DNA of 64,000 nt from Leptospira sanjuanensis (GCF_022267325.1 NZ_JAIZBG010000001.1:792001-856000); one strand, 5' to 3'. Shown: positions 1 through 8,365, counted from the stretch's first letter. Numbers and translations: made by a program. Notes: a model not told the origin generated them from the letters alone.

Positions 1-2
1 TT

Positions 3-119
3 CCGGAATGCAATCGTCAGTGTCGAGAATGCTGGGATGTTTTTTCTGGTAAGTCTAACGGCTCCGGTCAACAAGTGGATTATTCCAAATTCGATCCAAG
101 TGAAGTAAGGTCTTACTGA
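3..119 (+). CDS. C-terminal end of a Gp88-like phage/plasmid protein (partial)
   Basis: An open frame enters from the left edge and ends at TGA 117-119. The last 38 residues contain the cysteine cluster CNRQCRECW, followed by a hydrophilic tail ending in EVRSY. I recall a CxxxCxxCW-type ending from phage Gp88-like proteins, which often share elements with DUF5131 genes such as the one at 4180. It lies 34 bp before the next gene on the same strand. The other two forward frames here lack such a pattern. The family call is inference from a short motif; the fact of a truncated reading frame is fairly safe. Confidence 0.45.
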   Translation, partial: PECNRQCRECWDVFSGKSNGSGQQVDYSKFDPSEVRSY

Positions 120-153
120 GTTCTCTTAATTAGTTCAATCAAAGGAATCATCT

Positions 154-1101
154 ATGCTCATTAAATACATCACTCAATTTAATACAGGAACTAAGCTTTA
201 CAGAAACACTGTCTTTACAGCTTTCATTGGAATCTTACTCCTATTGATCGCAAATATCACTTCCAGAACCTCCTTTGCAGAGAGTAGTTCTTCGTTCACA
301 TTCGCTTTTGGATTCCTGATTTCAACGGTGGCTATAGTTCTCCTGATTGTTTCAGCCGCCTTGAAGAGAGGTCCGATTTCAATTTACTTAGTTCTTATTT
401 TCATTCTTCTTTTCAGTATGTTTCCACAGATGAACGACTCAAACTTTTACAGCATTTGGTATGATGAATCACCTGTAACGACTGAAGATTCTTTAAAGAT
501 TTCCGGAGAGATATATACTGAAGGAGAGGTCTTGGTCAATGGAAAGTCTGTTGAACGCTTGGACAAGAAGTGGAGTATCAATTATCCTCTTAACCTCGGG
601 GAGAATGCAATCAAGGTCGTCCTGAAACGTCCAAGTGGATTCGACAGGTTCTCGGAAGAGTTTAAAGTTGAACGAGTGACTAAGGAGGAATTAGCACGAC
701 GTAAGGCAGAAGAAAAAGCAAATCAGTTGGCTTCAAAGAAGAAAGCTGAAGAGGATGCGAAAGAAGGACTGAAAGAAGCTAATGCGGCGGAACTTGCAGA
801 GGGTTGTGAAAAGAATCCCGAGAAAATGGTTAAGATTGAAAACTTCAACTGGATTAAGGATGAAATCAATCAAACCTACTTCAAAGCATTGGTCTATAAT
901 CCTTGTCCGATCCCTCTAAAAGATTTTCGGTTCCACATCGAGTATTTTGCTCCGAGTGGAACAAAAGTCGATTTTGGCTCTGAAGTTGTTTACGACAAGT
1001 TGGAGCCTGGAAAAAGAAAGTGGATGAAGTTTGCGAATTCTGTTTGGAATGAACAGGCAACGTCGGTTCAGCTTTCTATCCAGATCGCAAATAAGATGTG
1101 A
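154..1101 (+). CDS. Hypothetical membrane protein with three helices and a soluble C-terminal domain
   Basis: The 315-residue product has hydrophobic segments near residues 21-38, 48-69 and 75-92. A short beta-rich region follows (about 110-175, with repeated ISGEIYTEGEVLVNG-like strands) that resembles a small Ig-like or PEGA-like fold. Then comes a charged Lys/Glu/Ala helix (about 177-215), likely a coiled coil, and a C-terminal domain of about 95 residues with two cysteines. That last domain resembles FxLYD-type extracytoplasmic domains (pattern KALVYNPCPIPLKDFRFHIEY). The start ATG is supported by AAAGGAA seven bases upstream. The function is unknown; the layout suggests a membrane anchor that displays beta domains outside the cytoplasm. 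Confidence 0.6.
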   Translation: MLIKYITQFNTGTKLYRNTVFTAFIGILLLLIANITSRTSFAESSSSFTFAFGFLISTVAIVLLIVSAALKRGPISIYLVLIFILLFSMFPQMNDSNFYSIWYDESPVTTEDSLKISGEIYTEGEVLVNGKSVERLDKKWSINYPLNLGENAIKVVLKRPSGFDRFSEEFKVERVTKEELARRKAEEKANQLASKKKAEEDAKEGLKEANAAELAEGCEKNPEKMVKIENFNWIKDEINQTYFKALVYNPCPIPLKDFRFHIEYFAPSGTKVDFGSEVVYDKLEPGKRKWMKFANSVWNEQATSVQLSIQIANKM

Positions 1102-1130
1102 TTAATTTTCTTCGCTAAACTATTCTTTTT

Positions 1131-1187
1131 AAGATCCGGACTCATTGGATTAGTTTTTAATACGCTATTCTAATAAGTCCGGATCTT
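1131..1187. repeat. 12-bp perfect inverted repeat, possible terminator
   Basis: AAGATCCGGACT (1131-1142) is matched exactly by its reverse complement AGTCCGGATCTT (1176-1187). Part of the loop can pair further (GATTAG with CTAAT). It lies 30 bp after the stop of the preceding gene, so a terminator is the simplest reading. There is no T run on the + side; a T run (CTTTTT) lies just before the left arm. Confidence 0.45.
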
Positions 1188-1367
1188 GTCCTACCGATTC
1201 GCGCTCCCAAATTTGTTCCTATACTGAATTCCGGTTCGGAACAGGTATTCCTACTGAAAATTATTCGCTCAAAGAAAGGATTTTCTATTCTTTCTAAAAA
1301 TTAAAAAAAATCCCCCTCCTCAAGTTTTTTTCCCACAGCCGGGCAAAACCCGAGGATACAATAGAAA

Positions 1368-4049
1368 ATGCCGTATAACGAAAGCTCTTCTGAGCAAGCA
1401 TTTACCCCCTACCTCCAAGCAACTTTTTCCTCCAAACCGGTTTCTGAACCAAAGGAAAAGTATTTTACCGAAAACCTTACCTACGTCGAGGAATTATCCA
1501 TTAGCGATTTCCTAAGCTTTTTAAAAGAAGGTCATTCCTTTGTTCCTGGAAAATTAAAAGAAGATCGAAAAAAAAGCGAAGCGTTCGAAAGCGGAAACTT
1601 AATCTGTTTGGATTTCGATAATGGCTGGAGTTTAGAAAGAGCAATCAGTGCTTTCCAAAACAATGCGATTGCGATCTATACGACCAAGAGTCATCGTAAA
1701 CCTAAAGGCATTTCTCCTGCTTGCGATCGCTATCGAGTCCTTTTGGTTTTACCATTTATTGCAACGAGAACAGTGTATGGATTAATTCTAAAACTTCTGC
1801 ATGAATTATATCCGTGTGACCAAAGCTGTAAAGACTTGGCGCGAGGCTATTTAACGTATGAGAACTCGGAGATTATTAAGTTCGATACGAATAATAGGCT
1901 TGATGTATGCCAACTTCTAAAATCAAAAGAAATTCAAAGGAATTTTCGAGAAACGATTAAAAAGGAAATTAAACTCCGGAAAGAATTCAAGAGTGAACTT
2001 GATTTCTATAAAGAACTTTATAAGCAAACAAAGTTCTGGCCGTCTTATTACCGCTTCTATAGTGGCGTCGTAAGAAATAGTGTCCTTTCTACCAACTCCT
2101 ATAGTATTAATATAGAGGTTGGTAAAAAAGGTCTTAATTTCCTTAAGGAAGTAAAGGAAACACCATTACCTTCTGACGCGGCGAAGAAAAGGTATCATAA
2201 AATTCGAAACTTTAACTTTGAATTTGTTTATAAAAACTGTCGATTGCTACCGATAGCTCATAATTCAAGTCATGATGAATTATTTCATATTGCGACGAAC
2301 TTAGCTCATGTCGAAGGAGGTAAGACGGAATTTACAATGATCAGTAAAGAGAGAGCTGAATCTATGAAAAAAGATGTTACGAAAAGCTCGAACATGTTTT
2401 CAGATATAGTAAAAAGAGAATATAAACCCTCGAACTGTTCTTCTTTTTGTAGATTTCATAAAAGTGGCGAATGCACCAATCAAGGAAATCTGATTACTCT
2501 TGAGAATGAAGAAAGGCTTCAAATTAAGAAATTAAAATTAGAAAGAAAATTGATTACGCTTGAAGAAGCCCGGACGAAGCTCAAAGAAATATTCGAGACG
2601 ACGGTTCAGTCTGGATTCTCTAATGCTATTCATATAATAAAAGCCCCGACTGGGACCGGAAAATCGACCTTACTTAATTCTATTCAAGAGACTGGACGAA
2701 GACAAGTCATTGTTTGCCCTCGGAATGAACTCTTAGACGGAATCGAGTCTGGTACTAAGTATCCGGTTCTTGATCCGATCCTTGAAAAGAAAGTGAAAAT
2801 TTATACGGATCACGGAATAAGCCATTCCTCGATAGTAGCACGGCCGGAATTAATGAAGGAGATTTTTACGGAATCAGAAGTGGAAAAGTATAAAGATTTC
2901 TTTAAAGATAGGAAAGAGGCTTTGAATTCGAATCCTCTTCGAATAACTCATGAAAGACTTTTGATAGACCCAAATATCCATGCGTTGTTGGATGATTCAG
3001 TAATTTTCATAGATGAAGACATTATGGATTCTCTGAATAAAATTGAGAGCGTATCTATTGATTCTGTTTTGCGATTTATTGGTATAATCGAAAAAAGCAA
3101 CGGATTCTCTCAATTAAAGGATCATTTAATGAATATTATTTCTTCTGAAAGAGGAAAAGTGATCCCGACAGAAGGATTCTTTCTCGGAGAAGATGAAGTT
3201 AGATCATTGAACGGAAAAATTCTAAATAGTATTCAATTTAGAAAAAGGAATCAGGTAAATTTGCCTAATTTCAATATTTATAATTTTCTTAACATGGATT
3301 ATTTCTATGTATGTGATAAACGGCAGAAAGTTCATTTTGTGAGAGAAAGAACTCTTCCATCTAATGCGAAAATAATTATTTTATCGGCAACTCCGGAGAT
3401 AAACTCTTATAAAAAGAAATTCGGGGAGCGCGTTAATTTTCATTCCGTTGGTGAGATAAAGACGAAAGCGAAATTAACTCAATTTAATAGTAGGAGTTTT
3501 TCGAGAACAGCGATGGCAGATGAGAAATGTAAGAAGAAGGCGGATTCGATAGTCGAGGTTCTAAAAAAGAAAGGCTGGAAGGTCATTTCATATAAGAAAT
3601 TTGAAGAAGAATATAAATTAGATAGTAATTTCTATTCTTCTGAGGGTAAGAACTCGCTCTCTGGTCAAAACCTACTCGTTGTTGGAACACCGAATATGAA
3701 CGTTATCCATTTAATGTTGAAAAGTGCCGCTCTTGGTTATGATTATGAAAGCATCGCCGATTATCACGAAGTGGGTAGTGAAAAAATTGAATTCGACGGT
3801 TTTGAATTTCCAATAAAGCCTCTTTCGAAAGATCCAAACATACTGGAACTTCAACTCCACCACACTCAGAAACATTTATTGCAAGTTGTAGGACGAGCAC
3901 GGTATCTTGAGAATGATTGCAACGTAGTTTTGTTTTCGAATTTCCCACTCTACGAATTCGAGCAAAATCCTGAGAAGAACTTTGAGTTGATTCTAAATCA
4001 AATAAGGTCAATGGGAAACACTGACGATTCGCTTAAAGAAGCTTGCTGA
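1368..4049 (+). CDS. Primase-helicase fusion replication protein of a mobile element
   Basis: The 893-residue product combines two enzymes. The N-terminal part carries archaeo-eukaryotic primase signatures: LDFDN (81-85, metal-binding DxD), TKSH (106-109), DRYRVL (120-125) and CDQSCKDLARG (150-160), as in phage and plasmid primases. A Cys/His cluster, CSSFCRFHKSGEC (about 360-372), could bind zinc or iron-sulfur. The C-terminal part is a helicase: Walker A APTGTGKST (about 426-434), Walker B FIDED (about 545), motif III LSATP (about 671) and an arginine motif VVGRARY (about 840). The likely job is priming and unwinding at the element's own origin. GAGGA lies 11 bp before the ATG and a terminator follows the stop. 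A stem-loop repeat is embedded in the coding sequence at 2064-2130. Reading frame and motifs are clear; the exact family was not searched. Confidence 0.8.
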   Translation: MPYNESSSEQAFTPYLQATFSSKPVSEPKEKYFTENLTYVEELSISDFLSFLKEGHSFVPGKLKEDRKKSEAFESGNLICLDFDNGWSLERAISAFQNNAIAIYTTKSHRKPKGISPACDRYRVLLVLPFIATRTVYGLILKLLHELYPCDQSCKDLARGYLTYENSEIIKFDTNNRLDVCQLLKSKEIQRNFRETIKKEIKLRKEFKSELDFYKELYKQTKFWPSYYRFYSGVVRNSVLSTNSYSINIEVGKKGLNFLKEVKETPLPSDAAKKRYHKIRNFNFEFVYKNCRLLPIAHNSSHDELFHIATNLAHVEGGKTEFTMISKERAESMKKDVTKSSNMFSDIVKREYKPSNCSSFCRFHKSGECTNQGNLITLENEERLQIKKLKLERKLITLEEARTKLKEIFETTVQSGFSNAIHIIKAPTGTGKSTLLNSIQETGRRQVIVCPRNELLDGIESGTKYPVLDPILEKKVKIYTDHGISHSSIVARPELMKEIFTESEVEKYKDFFKDRKEALNSNPLRITHERLLIDPNIHALLDDSVIFIDEDIMDSLNKIESVSIDSVLRFIGIIEKSNGFSQLKDHLMNIISSERGKVIPTEGFFLGEDEVRSLNGKILNSIQFRKRNQVNLPNFNIYNFLNMDYFYVCDKRQKVHFVRERTLPSNAKIIILSATPEINSYKKKFGERVNFHSVGEIKTKAKLTQFNSRSFSRTAMADEKCKKKADSIVEVLKKKGWKVISYKKFEEEYKLDSNFYSSEGKNSLSGQNLLVVGTPNMNVIHLMLKSAALGYDYESIADYHEVGSEKIEFDGFEFPIKPLSKDPNILELQLHHTQKHLLQVVGRARYLENDCNVVLFSNFPLYEFEQNPEKNFELILNQIRSMGNTDDSLKEAC
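2064..2130 (+). repeat. Stem-loop repeat, copy A, inside the primase-helicase gene
   Basis: The segment starts GGCGTCGTAA, continues with TTCTACCAAC, and closes with TTGGTAAAA. Arms 2090-2103 and 2110-2123 pair (CTACCAAC with GTTGGTA, CCTATA with TATAG). The same blocks in the same order and near-equal spacing occur at 22682-22747. Here the repeat is in frame with the host gene and creates no stop. Confidence 0.55.
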
Positions 4050-4062
4050 TTCCTTTTCCGTA

Positions 4063-4091
4063 GCCGGGTAGAATTCTTCGCCCGGTTTTTT
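4063..4091 (+). terminator. Rho-independent terminator after the primase-helicase gene
   Basis: CCGGG (4064-4068) pairs with CCCGG (4081-4085) around a 12-nt loop, and six T residues follow directly. It sits 14 bp after the stop codon. Confidence 0.75.
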
Positions 4092-4179
4092 CTCCTTCCT
4101 CTCAAAAAAAATTCACACAATCCACCAATTAGCACGGATACTATAAAAAAGTAACTTCAGTCTTAATTGGAGGACTTGA

Positions 4180-4893
4180 ATGAATAAGAAGACTAATATA
4201 GAATGGGCGGATGCAACTTGGAATCCGACTTTTGGATGCACGAAGGTGAGTGCAGGATGCGCGCATTGTTACGCGGAGACTTGGACTAAGGAAAAGAGTT
4301 TAGGAGATTTCTCGAATGTTATAACGAAACCTTCTGCTTTAAACTATCCTTATAAAGAAAAAGAGCCAACGGTTTACTTTGTGAACTCTATGAGCGATTT
4401 ATTCCATGAAGACGTTCCCACGGAGTTTATCCTAAAAGTTTTTCGAGTTATGCGGGAAACTCCCTGGCATACTTATTTGATTTTGACGAAGAGGCCTGAG
4501 CGACTCGTTGAATTGGATAATGAGCTTATATGGGCACCGAATATTTGGATGGGTGTTTCAGTAGAGAATGATAAAGTTTATGACCGAATTGATTTATTGA
4601 GACAATGTAGTTCTTTTAATAAATGGCTATCGATCGAGCCGTTATTAGGAAGCGTAAAAGATATCGATTTGGAAGACATTGATTGGGTTGTAGTCGGTGG
4701 TGAGTCGGGACGGAAGGCAAGACCAATGAAGAAGGAATGGGTGGAAGAAATTTTATCTGCGTGTCGAGAGAAGTTGATACCTTTCTTTTTTAAGCAATGG
4801 GGCGGGGTGAATAAGTGGGAGACTGGACGGTTGTTGAATGGAGTTGAATATAATGAGTTTCCGGAAGGGGTTAAGCTGAAGAAAGCGGCTTAA
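4180..4893 (+). CDS. DUF5131 family protein (phage Gp37/Gp68-like)
   Basis: The 237-residue product opens with [20 protein letters not shown] and the cysteine set C20, C28, C31 ([13 protein letters not shown]), the family hallmark, which resembles a radical-SAM-type CxxxxxxxCxxC cluster. Other family signatures are VVVGGESG (about 170-178) and FFFKQWGG near 207. Length matches the family. Members are common in phages, plasmids and islands and have no established function. A strong site, TTGGAGGACTTG, precedes the ATG. It lies downstream of the primase-helicase gene but behind its terminator, so it probably has its own promoter. Confidence 0.88.
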   Translation: MNKKTNIEWADATWNPTFGCTKVSAGCAHCYAETWTKEKSLGDFSNVITKPSALNYPYKEKEPTVYFVNSMSDLFHEDVPTEFILKVFRVMRETPWHTYLILTKRPERLVELDNELIWAPNIWMGVSVENDKVYDRIDLLRQCSSFNKWLSIEPLLGSVKDIDLEDIDWVVVGGESGRKARPMKKEWVEEILSACREKLIPFFFKQWGGVNKWETGRLLNGVEYNEFPEGVKLKKAA

Positions 4894-4903
4894 TTTTTAA
4901 AAG

Positions 4904-4937
4904 GCCTACTTCCATTTGAAAAGTGGAAATAGGCTTT
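4904..4937. terminator. Bidirectional terminator hairpin
   Basis: GCCTACTTCCATTT and AAGTGGAAATAGGC (ending 4934) pair over about 13 bp with one mismatch and one wobble. It lies between the convergent ends of the DUF5131 gene (+) and the small gene at 4948 (-). A T run follows on the + side and an A/T-rich tract on the - side. Confidence 0.65.
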
Positions 4938-4947
4938 CAGAGATAGA

Positions 4948-5436
4948 TTAAAGGTATTCTTCGAAATCGATTGAAAATAAAATAAAGGGATTCTTAGATT
5001 CATCCAATCTGGAAATTATTTTGAGAGTCTTTGAAGTAATGTTTCCATCATTGAAAAAATTAATTTCAAAGAAATACGGAGTTCCGTCCAAGTCTTTAAT
5101 TTTATCGTTAATTCCTTTCTCAAGGATTTCATGAAATATTTTATTCATTTCATTTTCTCTTGATTTAGAAGAAGATAAATTTTTAACGACTTCATATAAG
5201 TGGCTTGTTATATAAACCGGAAAATCAAATGAGTAAATAAAAGTGTATGAATACACAGGATTGATATCTGAAATTTCAATGACATCTTCTACCTCAAGGG
5301 CTTCAGCCCACGTAAATTTTATATCATCAAATCCTATATCTAAAATCATTGAATTGATTTGATCTAAAGAATAATTTTCTTTTTCCAATTTTTCTACATA
5401 CTCATCAAGGTCTTTTGTGCTTGTGAACGTCTGCAT
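4948..5436 (-). CDS. Hypothetical protein, paralogue of the 5754-6155 product
   Basis: The 162-residue acidic protein has no signal peptide or membrane helix. Its C-terminal 90 residues align by eye with the 133-residue product encoded just upstream on the same strand: FPVYIT/YPVMIT, FHEILEKG/YHEIVGEIL, SKTLKIISR/TKKLKIKSH, and a closing FEEYL/KEEFG. The two therefore share one domain of unknown function. The N-terminal 60 residues (charged helix, YVEKLEKEN) are not shared. Small acidic paralogues beside a recombinase could be antitoxin-, immunity- or anti-defence-like, but nothing in the sequence settles this. Confidence 0.65.
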   Translation of the reverse strand: MQTFTSTKDLDEYVEKLEKENYSLDQINSMILDIGFDDIKFTWAEALEVEDVIEISDINPVYSYTFIYSFDFPVYITSHLYEVVKNLSSSKSRENEMNKIFHEILEKGINDKIKDLDGTPYFFEINFFNDGNITSKTLKIISRLDESKNPFILFSIDFEEYL

Positions 5437-5753
5437 TAGCTTCTCTCCAAAATTATATTTAGCACTCTCGCGTTTAAAGTGCTATATTCGAGTTTGCCAT
5501 TGTTGGAAATTGACCTGACCAGTCAAGTAAAAAAATAAAAAAGGATCCATCAGTATATTATGTTATTACGATGGATGCTTATTTTTTAGACTAAATGTTT
5601 TGGAAAGGATCGCGCAGTAGTTACTTAAGTCTAAATTTGATTTTATAAAGGCTTAAAATCATTACGCATTATAGGTTAGAGCTTGTGACAACCATTTTGC
5701 AAAAAAGAATTATTTTTAGAGTTTGGTAGAAGAATTATACTTTGAGAGCTGAA
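5437..5753. other. AT-rich intergenic region between the two paralogues
   Basis: No convincing gene is present. It contains short dyads: AGCACT/AGTGCT (5461-5483), TTGAC...GTCAA near 5509-5526, and ATCCATC/GATGGAT near 5545-5575. It should hold the promoter for the gene ending at 4948; I could not pick -35/-10 boxes with confidence. Confidence 0.4.
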
Positions 5754-6155
5754 TTAATACCCGAACTCTTCCTTCGGAAGTGAAATGATGATAATCGGCT
5801 CCCTTGAAGTTCCAAAATGACTCTTAATTTTTAACTTCTTAGTTAACGTCTCACCCTTATAATCATATCGGATTAGGAAAGTTTGCGTTGCAGGCTCCAT
5901 GAATTCTAATTTTCCGAATAAGCTCTTAGTCAAAATCTCGCCGACGATTTCGTGGTAACTAAACTTCGGATCTTTTGTATGATTGATTGAAATGATGAAG
6001 TCCAGAACCTCTCCGGTAATCATAACTGGATATTTATAAATGATTTTTGACATCTCATGATAGATAGAGTCATTTAGGTCGTATAAGATCTCATCATCGA
6101 AGGCTTCATCAAGAGAGTAGAATTCAGTATTTGATATGTTATCATTTTCGTTCAT
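5754..6155 (-). CDS. Hypothetical protein, paralogue of the 4948-5436 product
   Basis: The 133-residue acidic protein lacks signal or membrane segments. It shares the domain described for its neighbour (YPVMIT near 40-45, YHEIVGEIL near 64-72, LTKKLKIKSH near 100, closing KEEFGY). It lies 32 bp downstream of the tyrosine recombinase gene on the same strand, so the two could be co-transcribed. No function can be assigned. Confidence 0.65.
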   Translation of the reverse strand: MNENDNISNTEFYSLDEAFDDEILYDLNDSIYHEMSKIIYKYPVMITGEVLDFIISINHTKDPKFSYHEIVGEILTKSLFGKLEFMEPATQTFLIRYDYKGETLTKKLKIKSHFGTSREPIIIISLPKEEFGY

Positions 6156-6187
6156 TGTTTAAATATATTTTGTGAGTTCAAAAAGAA

Positions 6188-6853
6188 TTACTCCCAAGAT
6201 TTCAAGTGTCGTGAGCCGTCGTAGAAGGGTTGGGTATAGAATTTACTCGTAGTGACTGGAGAAGAATGACCGAGAACCTTCTGAGCCGCGATCGAGCCAG
6301 CCTCAGCAAGTAATTTAATTCCAACTGTGTGTCTTAGCGCATGACAATGAATATTCCTTCCTTGACACGTCTTAACACCCCAAGATGAAACAACGTATTG
6401 GAGTCCTCGCTTTGAGAGGGGAGATCGATGAACTTGGTGTCTCTTAGGCAAGGATTGAAAGAAGAAATCAGATTTGATTTCGAATCGGGAGTGATAGCCG
6501 CGAATTTCTGCAATGAGTTCACTCGACAAAACGGAGTAACCGAGGCTCCCGCCTTTCTTGATATACTTGAGGAGTATTTCGCCTGACGGACCTTCTAAGA
6601 GGTTGGAAAAGCGACTATTAACCACTTCTTTAGCTCTTAAGCCAGTTTGCGACATGAAGTGGAAGATAGCGCGGTTCCGGAAAGATTCTTCGTTCGATGG
6701 ATCTGCGAATCGTTGAAGTAGGGCTTTCATAGTTTGATTGGATAAGCCTTTGGCGAATCCGGAAGAGGAAGATGGCGGCGATCCAGATGAATCTTTCCGA
6801 ACCTTCTTTTTTAAAGATTCGAAATTGAGGATTTTTGCTGTATTTGAGTTCAT
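6188..6853 (-). CDS. Short tyrosine recombinase (integrase/Xer type)
   Basis: The 221-residue protein contains the catalytic set of the tyrosine recombinase family: Arg in TGLRAKEV (about 72), Lys in KYIKKGG (about 98), HALRHT (about 171-176), LGHSS (about 194-198) and the nucleophile within KFYTQPFY (about 203-210). Only a Ser/Pro-rich 35-residue stretch precedes the catalytic domain, so the usual N-terminal core-binding domain is missing or very short. It probably integrates, excises or resolves the surrounding element. The ATG (6851-6853) lies in the arm of a 36-bp palindrome and lacks a Shine-Dalgarno sequence. An attachment site was not identified. Confidence 0.85.
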   Translation of the reverse strand: MNSNTAKILNFESLKKKVRKDSSGSPPSSSSGFAKGLSNQTMKALLQRFADPSNEESFRNRAIFHFMSQTGLRAKEVVNSRFSNLLEGPSGEILLKYIKKGGSLGYSVLSSELIAEIRGYHSRFEIKSDFFFQSLPKRHQVHRSPLSKRGLQYVVSSWGVKTCQGRNIHCHALRHTVGIKLLAEAGSIAAQKVLGHSSPVTTSKFYTQPFYDGSRHLKSWE

Positions 6854-6887
6854 TTTGAGTACTATACATTTGTATAGTACTCAAAAT
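6852..6887. promoter_or_regulatory. 36-bp perfect palindrome over the integrase start codon
   Basis: Arms 6852-6867 and 6872-6887 are exact reverse complements (16 bp: ATTTTGAGTACTATAC on the left) around the spacer ATTT. The right end of the coding ATG falls in the left arm. On the minus strand it offers a TATACA -10-like element, giving a very short leader. It could be an operator, an mRNA hairpin hiding the start codon, or a recombinase binding site. Confidence 0.7.
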
Positions 6888-7121
6888 GTTCGTAAAGCAT
6901 TATTTTTTCAATCCTTATCGTAAGTTTGCTAAGTTCTTATGCCTTTCAATTGCTGAATTAAAGTCGAGCGAGCGGGATGAAATGCAGATCTAATTTTCAG
7001 AGTGATTTTACAATTGTGGTATTCTTAGAAGCAAAAGTGAGAATGCGATTACCTGGGATATTTATTCTTTACACAATACAATATAAAACGAATATTCAAT
7101 AAATTATTATTGGGACTTTAT

Positions 7122-8012
7122 ATGGATAAGCTTATTGACTCTTTAGGGAATTTTTTAGAACGATTCTTCGATCCAATCGCGATACGGTATATCATTTCAT
7201 TCATCTTTTTTCATAAAGAAGCGTTTTACTTTTTAATAACTAACCATTACGAACCAGTAGAAAATTTGCTATACTTTAAAAATCATTTAAACTATATTCC
7301 ATGCTGGGGGAAGGGTTTTTTCAGTTATTACGTTCCACCTCTTGTCATTTCTTTAGCTTGGCTTTTTGCGTTTCCTTATATAAAGAATTGGATCTATTAT
7401 TATTTGGAATGGCTAAAAGTTGAAGGTATCAATAAAATTAATCGAGCTAAGCTGAAAATAAAACATGGCTCTTTCACACTTGAAGAGATTGAAAATGAAT
7501 GGAGATCAAAAATGCATACTCTGAGTGAAAAGTATAATATGATTCATAACGATACAATAATTGGATTAAAACAAAGGCTTAAAATAACTGGTGACGTTGA
7601 AATAATGAGAGTCGGAGTCGATTTAAGAGTAGGAGATTGGATAATCGGCGACGTAAATGGTTCTGCATCTATTGCTATTGTTTCAAATTTTCCAGATTTA
7701 TCTCAAGAAAAGTCTTATGAGACTTTCAATTTCCCGAGTAAAATCTTCGGCTTAGTTATTGAGAAGTATGAGAATGGATTGGGTGCGGTTCAAAGATCAG
7801 GAAAGGTTGGCAATTATTATAAGGATCTTGCTAATCTTTCTGATTCTAATAAAAAAGAAATTTATCTTTCAGTTAACGCGAACGGTAAAGCGGTAAATTT
7901 ACAGGAAATAGATTCACGAAACGTTTCTGTTCAAATTGGATCTATTGTTGAATCTTTTTTAGAAATAAACCCGCGCGTGGCTCATGCCGAAGTCGGTCGA
8001 CGTGGATTCTAA
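7122..8012 (+). CDS. Hypothetical two-helix membrane protein with unknown soluble domain
   Basis: I chose the ATG at 7122 because GGGA lies seven bases upstream; an in-frame TTG at 7110 has no such site. The 296-residue product has hydrophobic stretches near 20-38 and 70-93, a charged helix (about 105-145) and a soluble part of about 140 residues containing VGVDLRVGDWIIGDVNGSA. The stop is followed by a 10-bp stem. It diverges from the recombinase gene. The layout (two helices plus a cytosolic domain) resembles signalling or phage-exclusion membrane proteins, but I recognise no family. Codon use is AT-rich like the rest of the first 8 kb. Confidence 0.55.
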   Translation: MDKLIDSLGNFLERFFDPIAIRYIISFIFFHKEAFYFLITNHYEPVENLLYFKNHLNYIPCWGKGFFSYYVPPLVISLAWLFAFPYIKNWIYYYLEWLKVEGINKINRAKLKIKHGSFTLEEIENEWRSKMHTLSEKYNMIHNDTIIGLKQRLKITGDVEIMRVGVDLRVGDWIIGDVNGSASIAIVSNFPDLSQEKSYETFNFPSKIFGLVIEKYENGLGAVQRSGKVGNYYKDLANLSDSNKKEIYLSVNANGKAVNLQEIDSRNVSVQIGSIVESFLEINPRVAHAEVGRRGF

Positions 8013-8019
8013 GTTATTT

Positions 8020-8054
8020 TCAACTGCACGAAATTACCAGAAAGGTGCAGTTGA
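8020..8054. terminator. Hairpin after the membrane protein gene
   Basis: TCAACTGCAC (8020-8029) pairs perfectly with GTGCAGTTGA (8045-8054) around a 15-nt loop, eight bases after the stop. There is no T run, so termination is likely but not certain. Confidence 0.5.
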
Positions 8055-8365
8055 TTCATTCCCAGCTTGATCCTTGGGTCGAATCAGATTAGTTTAGAAA
8101 GTTTCAATAAACGAAAGTCCGAGCAAAATTCGTAATTCTGTGACAAGCAGATCACTCCTCTTTTGAGAAACCGGGCAGAAGTATGATATATTAGGAGATC
8201 TCGAATTTCCTAAAAAAAGAAAATTTGGTCGTAGTCAAATAGAATGAGTTGAAGAGAGGAATCAGACTTTTATTCTATTCGGATATATGACTCAAAAGAA
8301 ACGGAGTTTGGGTTTTCGAGTCATCAATAGTTCGATTCGATTTTTTGAATTCGGATAAGGATACG
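8055..8365. other. Intergenic region upstream of the AraC gene, with a hairpin
   Basis: No gene is seen. A stem formed by ATGACTCAAAA (8287-8297) and TTTTCGAGTCAT (8313-8324), with one bulged base, lies about 40 bp before the AraC start. It could be an operator or leader structure. Confidence 0.35.

Noticed and set aside
1131..1187. Attachment site of the mobile element
   Set aside because: I found no second copy of either arm elsewhere in the window; a terminator explains it equally well.
6852..6887. LexA (SOS) box
   Set aside because: The Leptospira-type pattern as I recall it, TTTG-N5-CAAA, is not present; the nearest TTTG and CAAA are nine bases apart.
6738..6923. 61-codon + strand frame crossing the palindrome
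   Set aside because: It is antisense to the recombinase N-terminus, has no ribosome site and no recognisable protein pattern.
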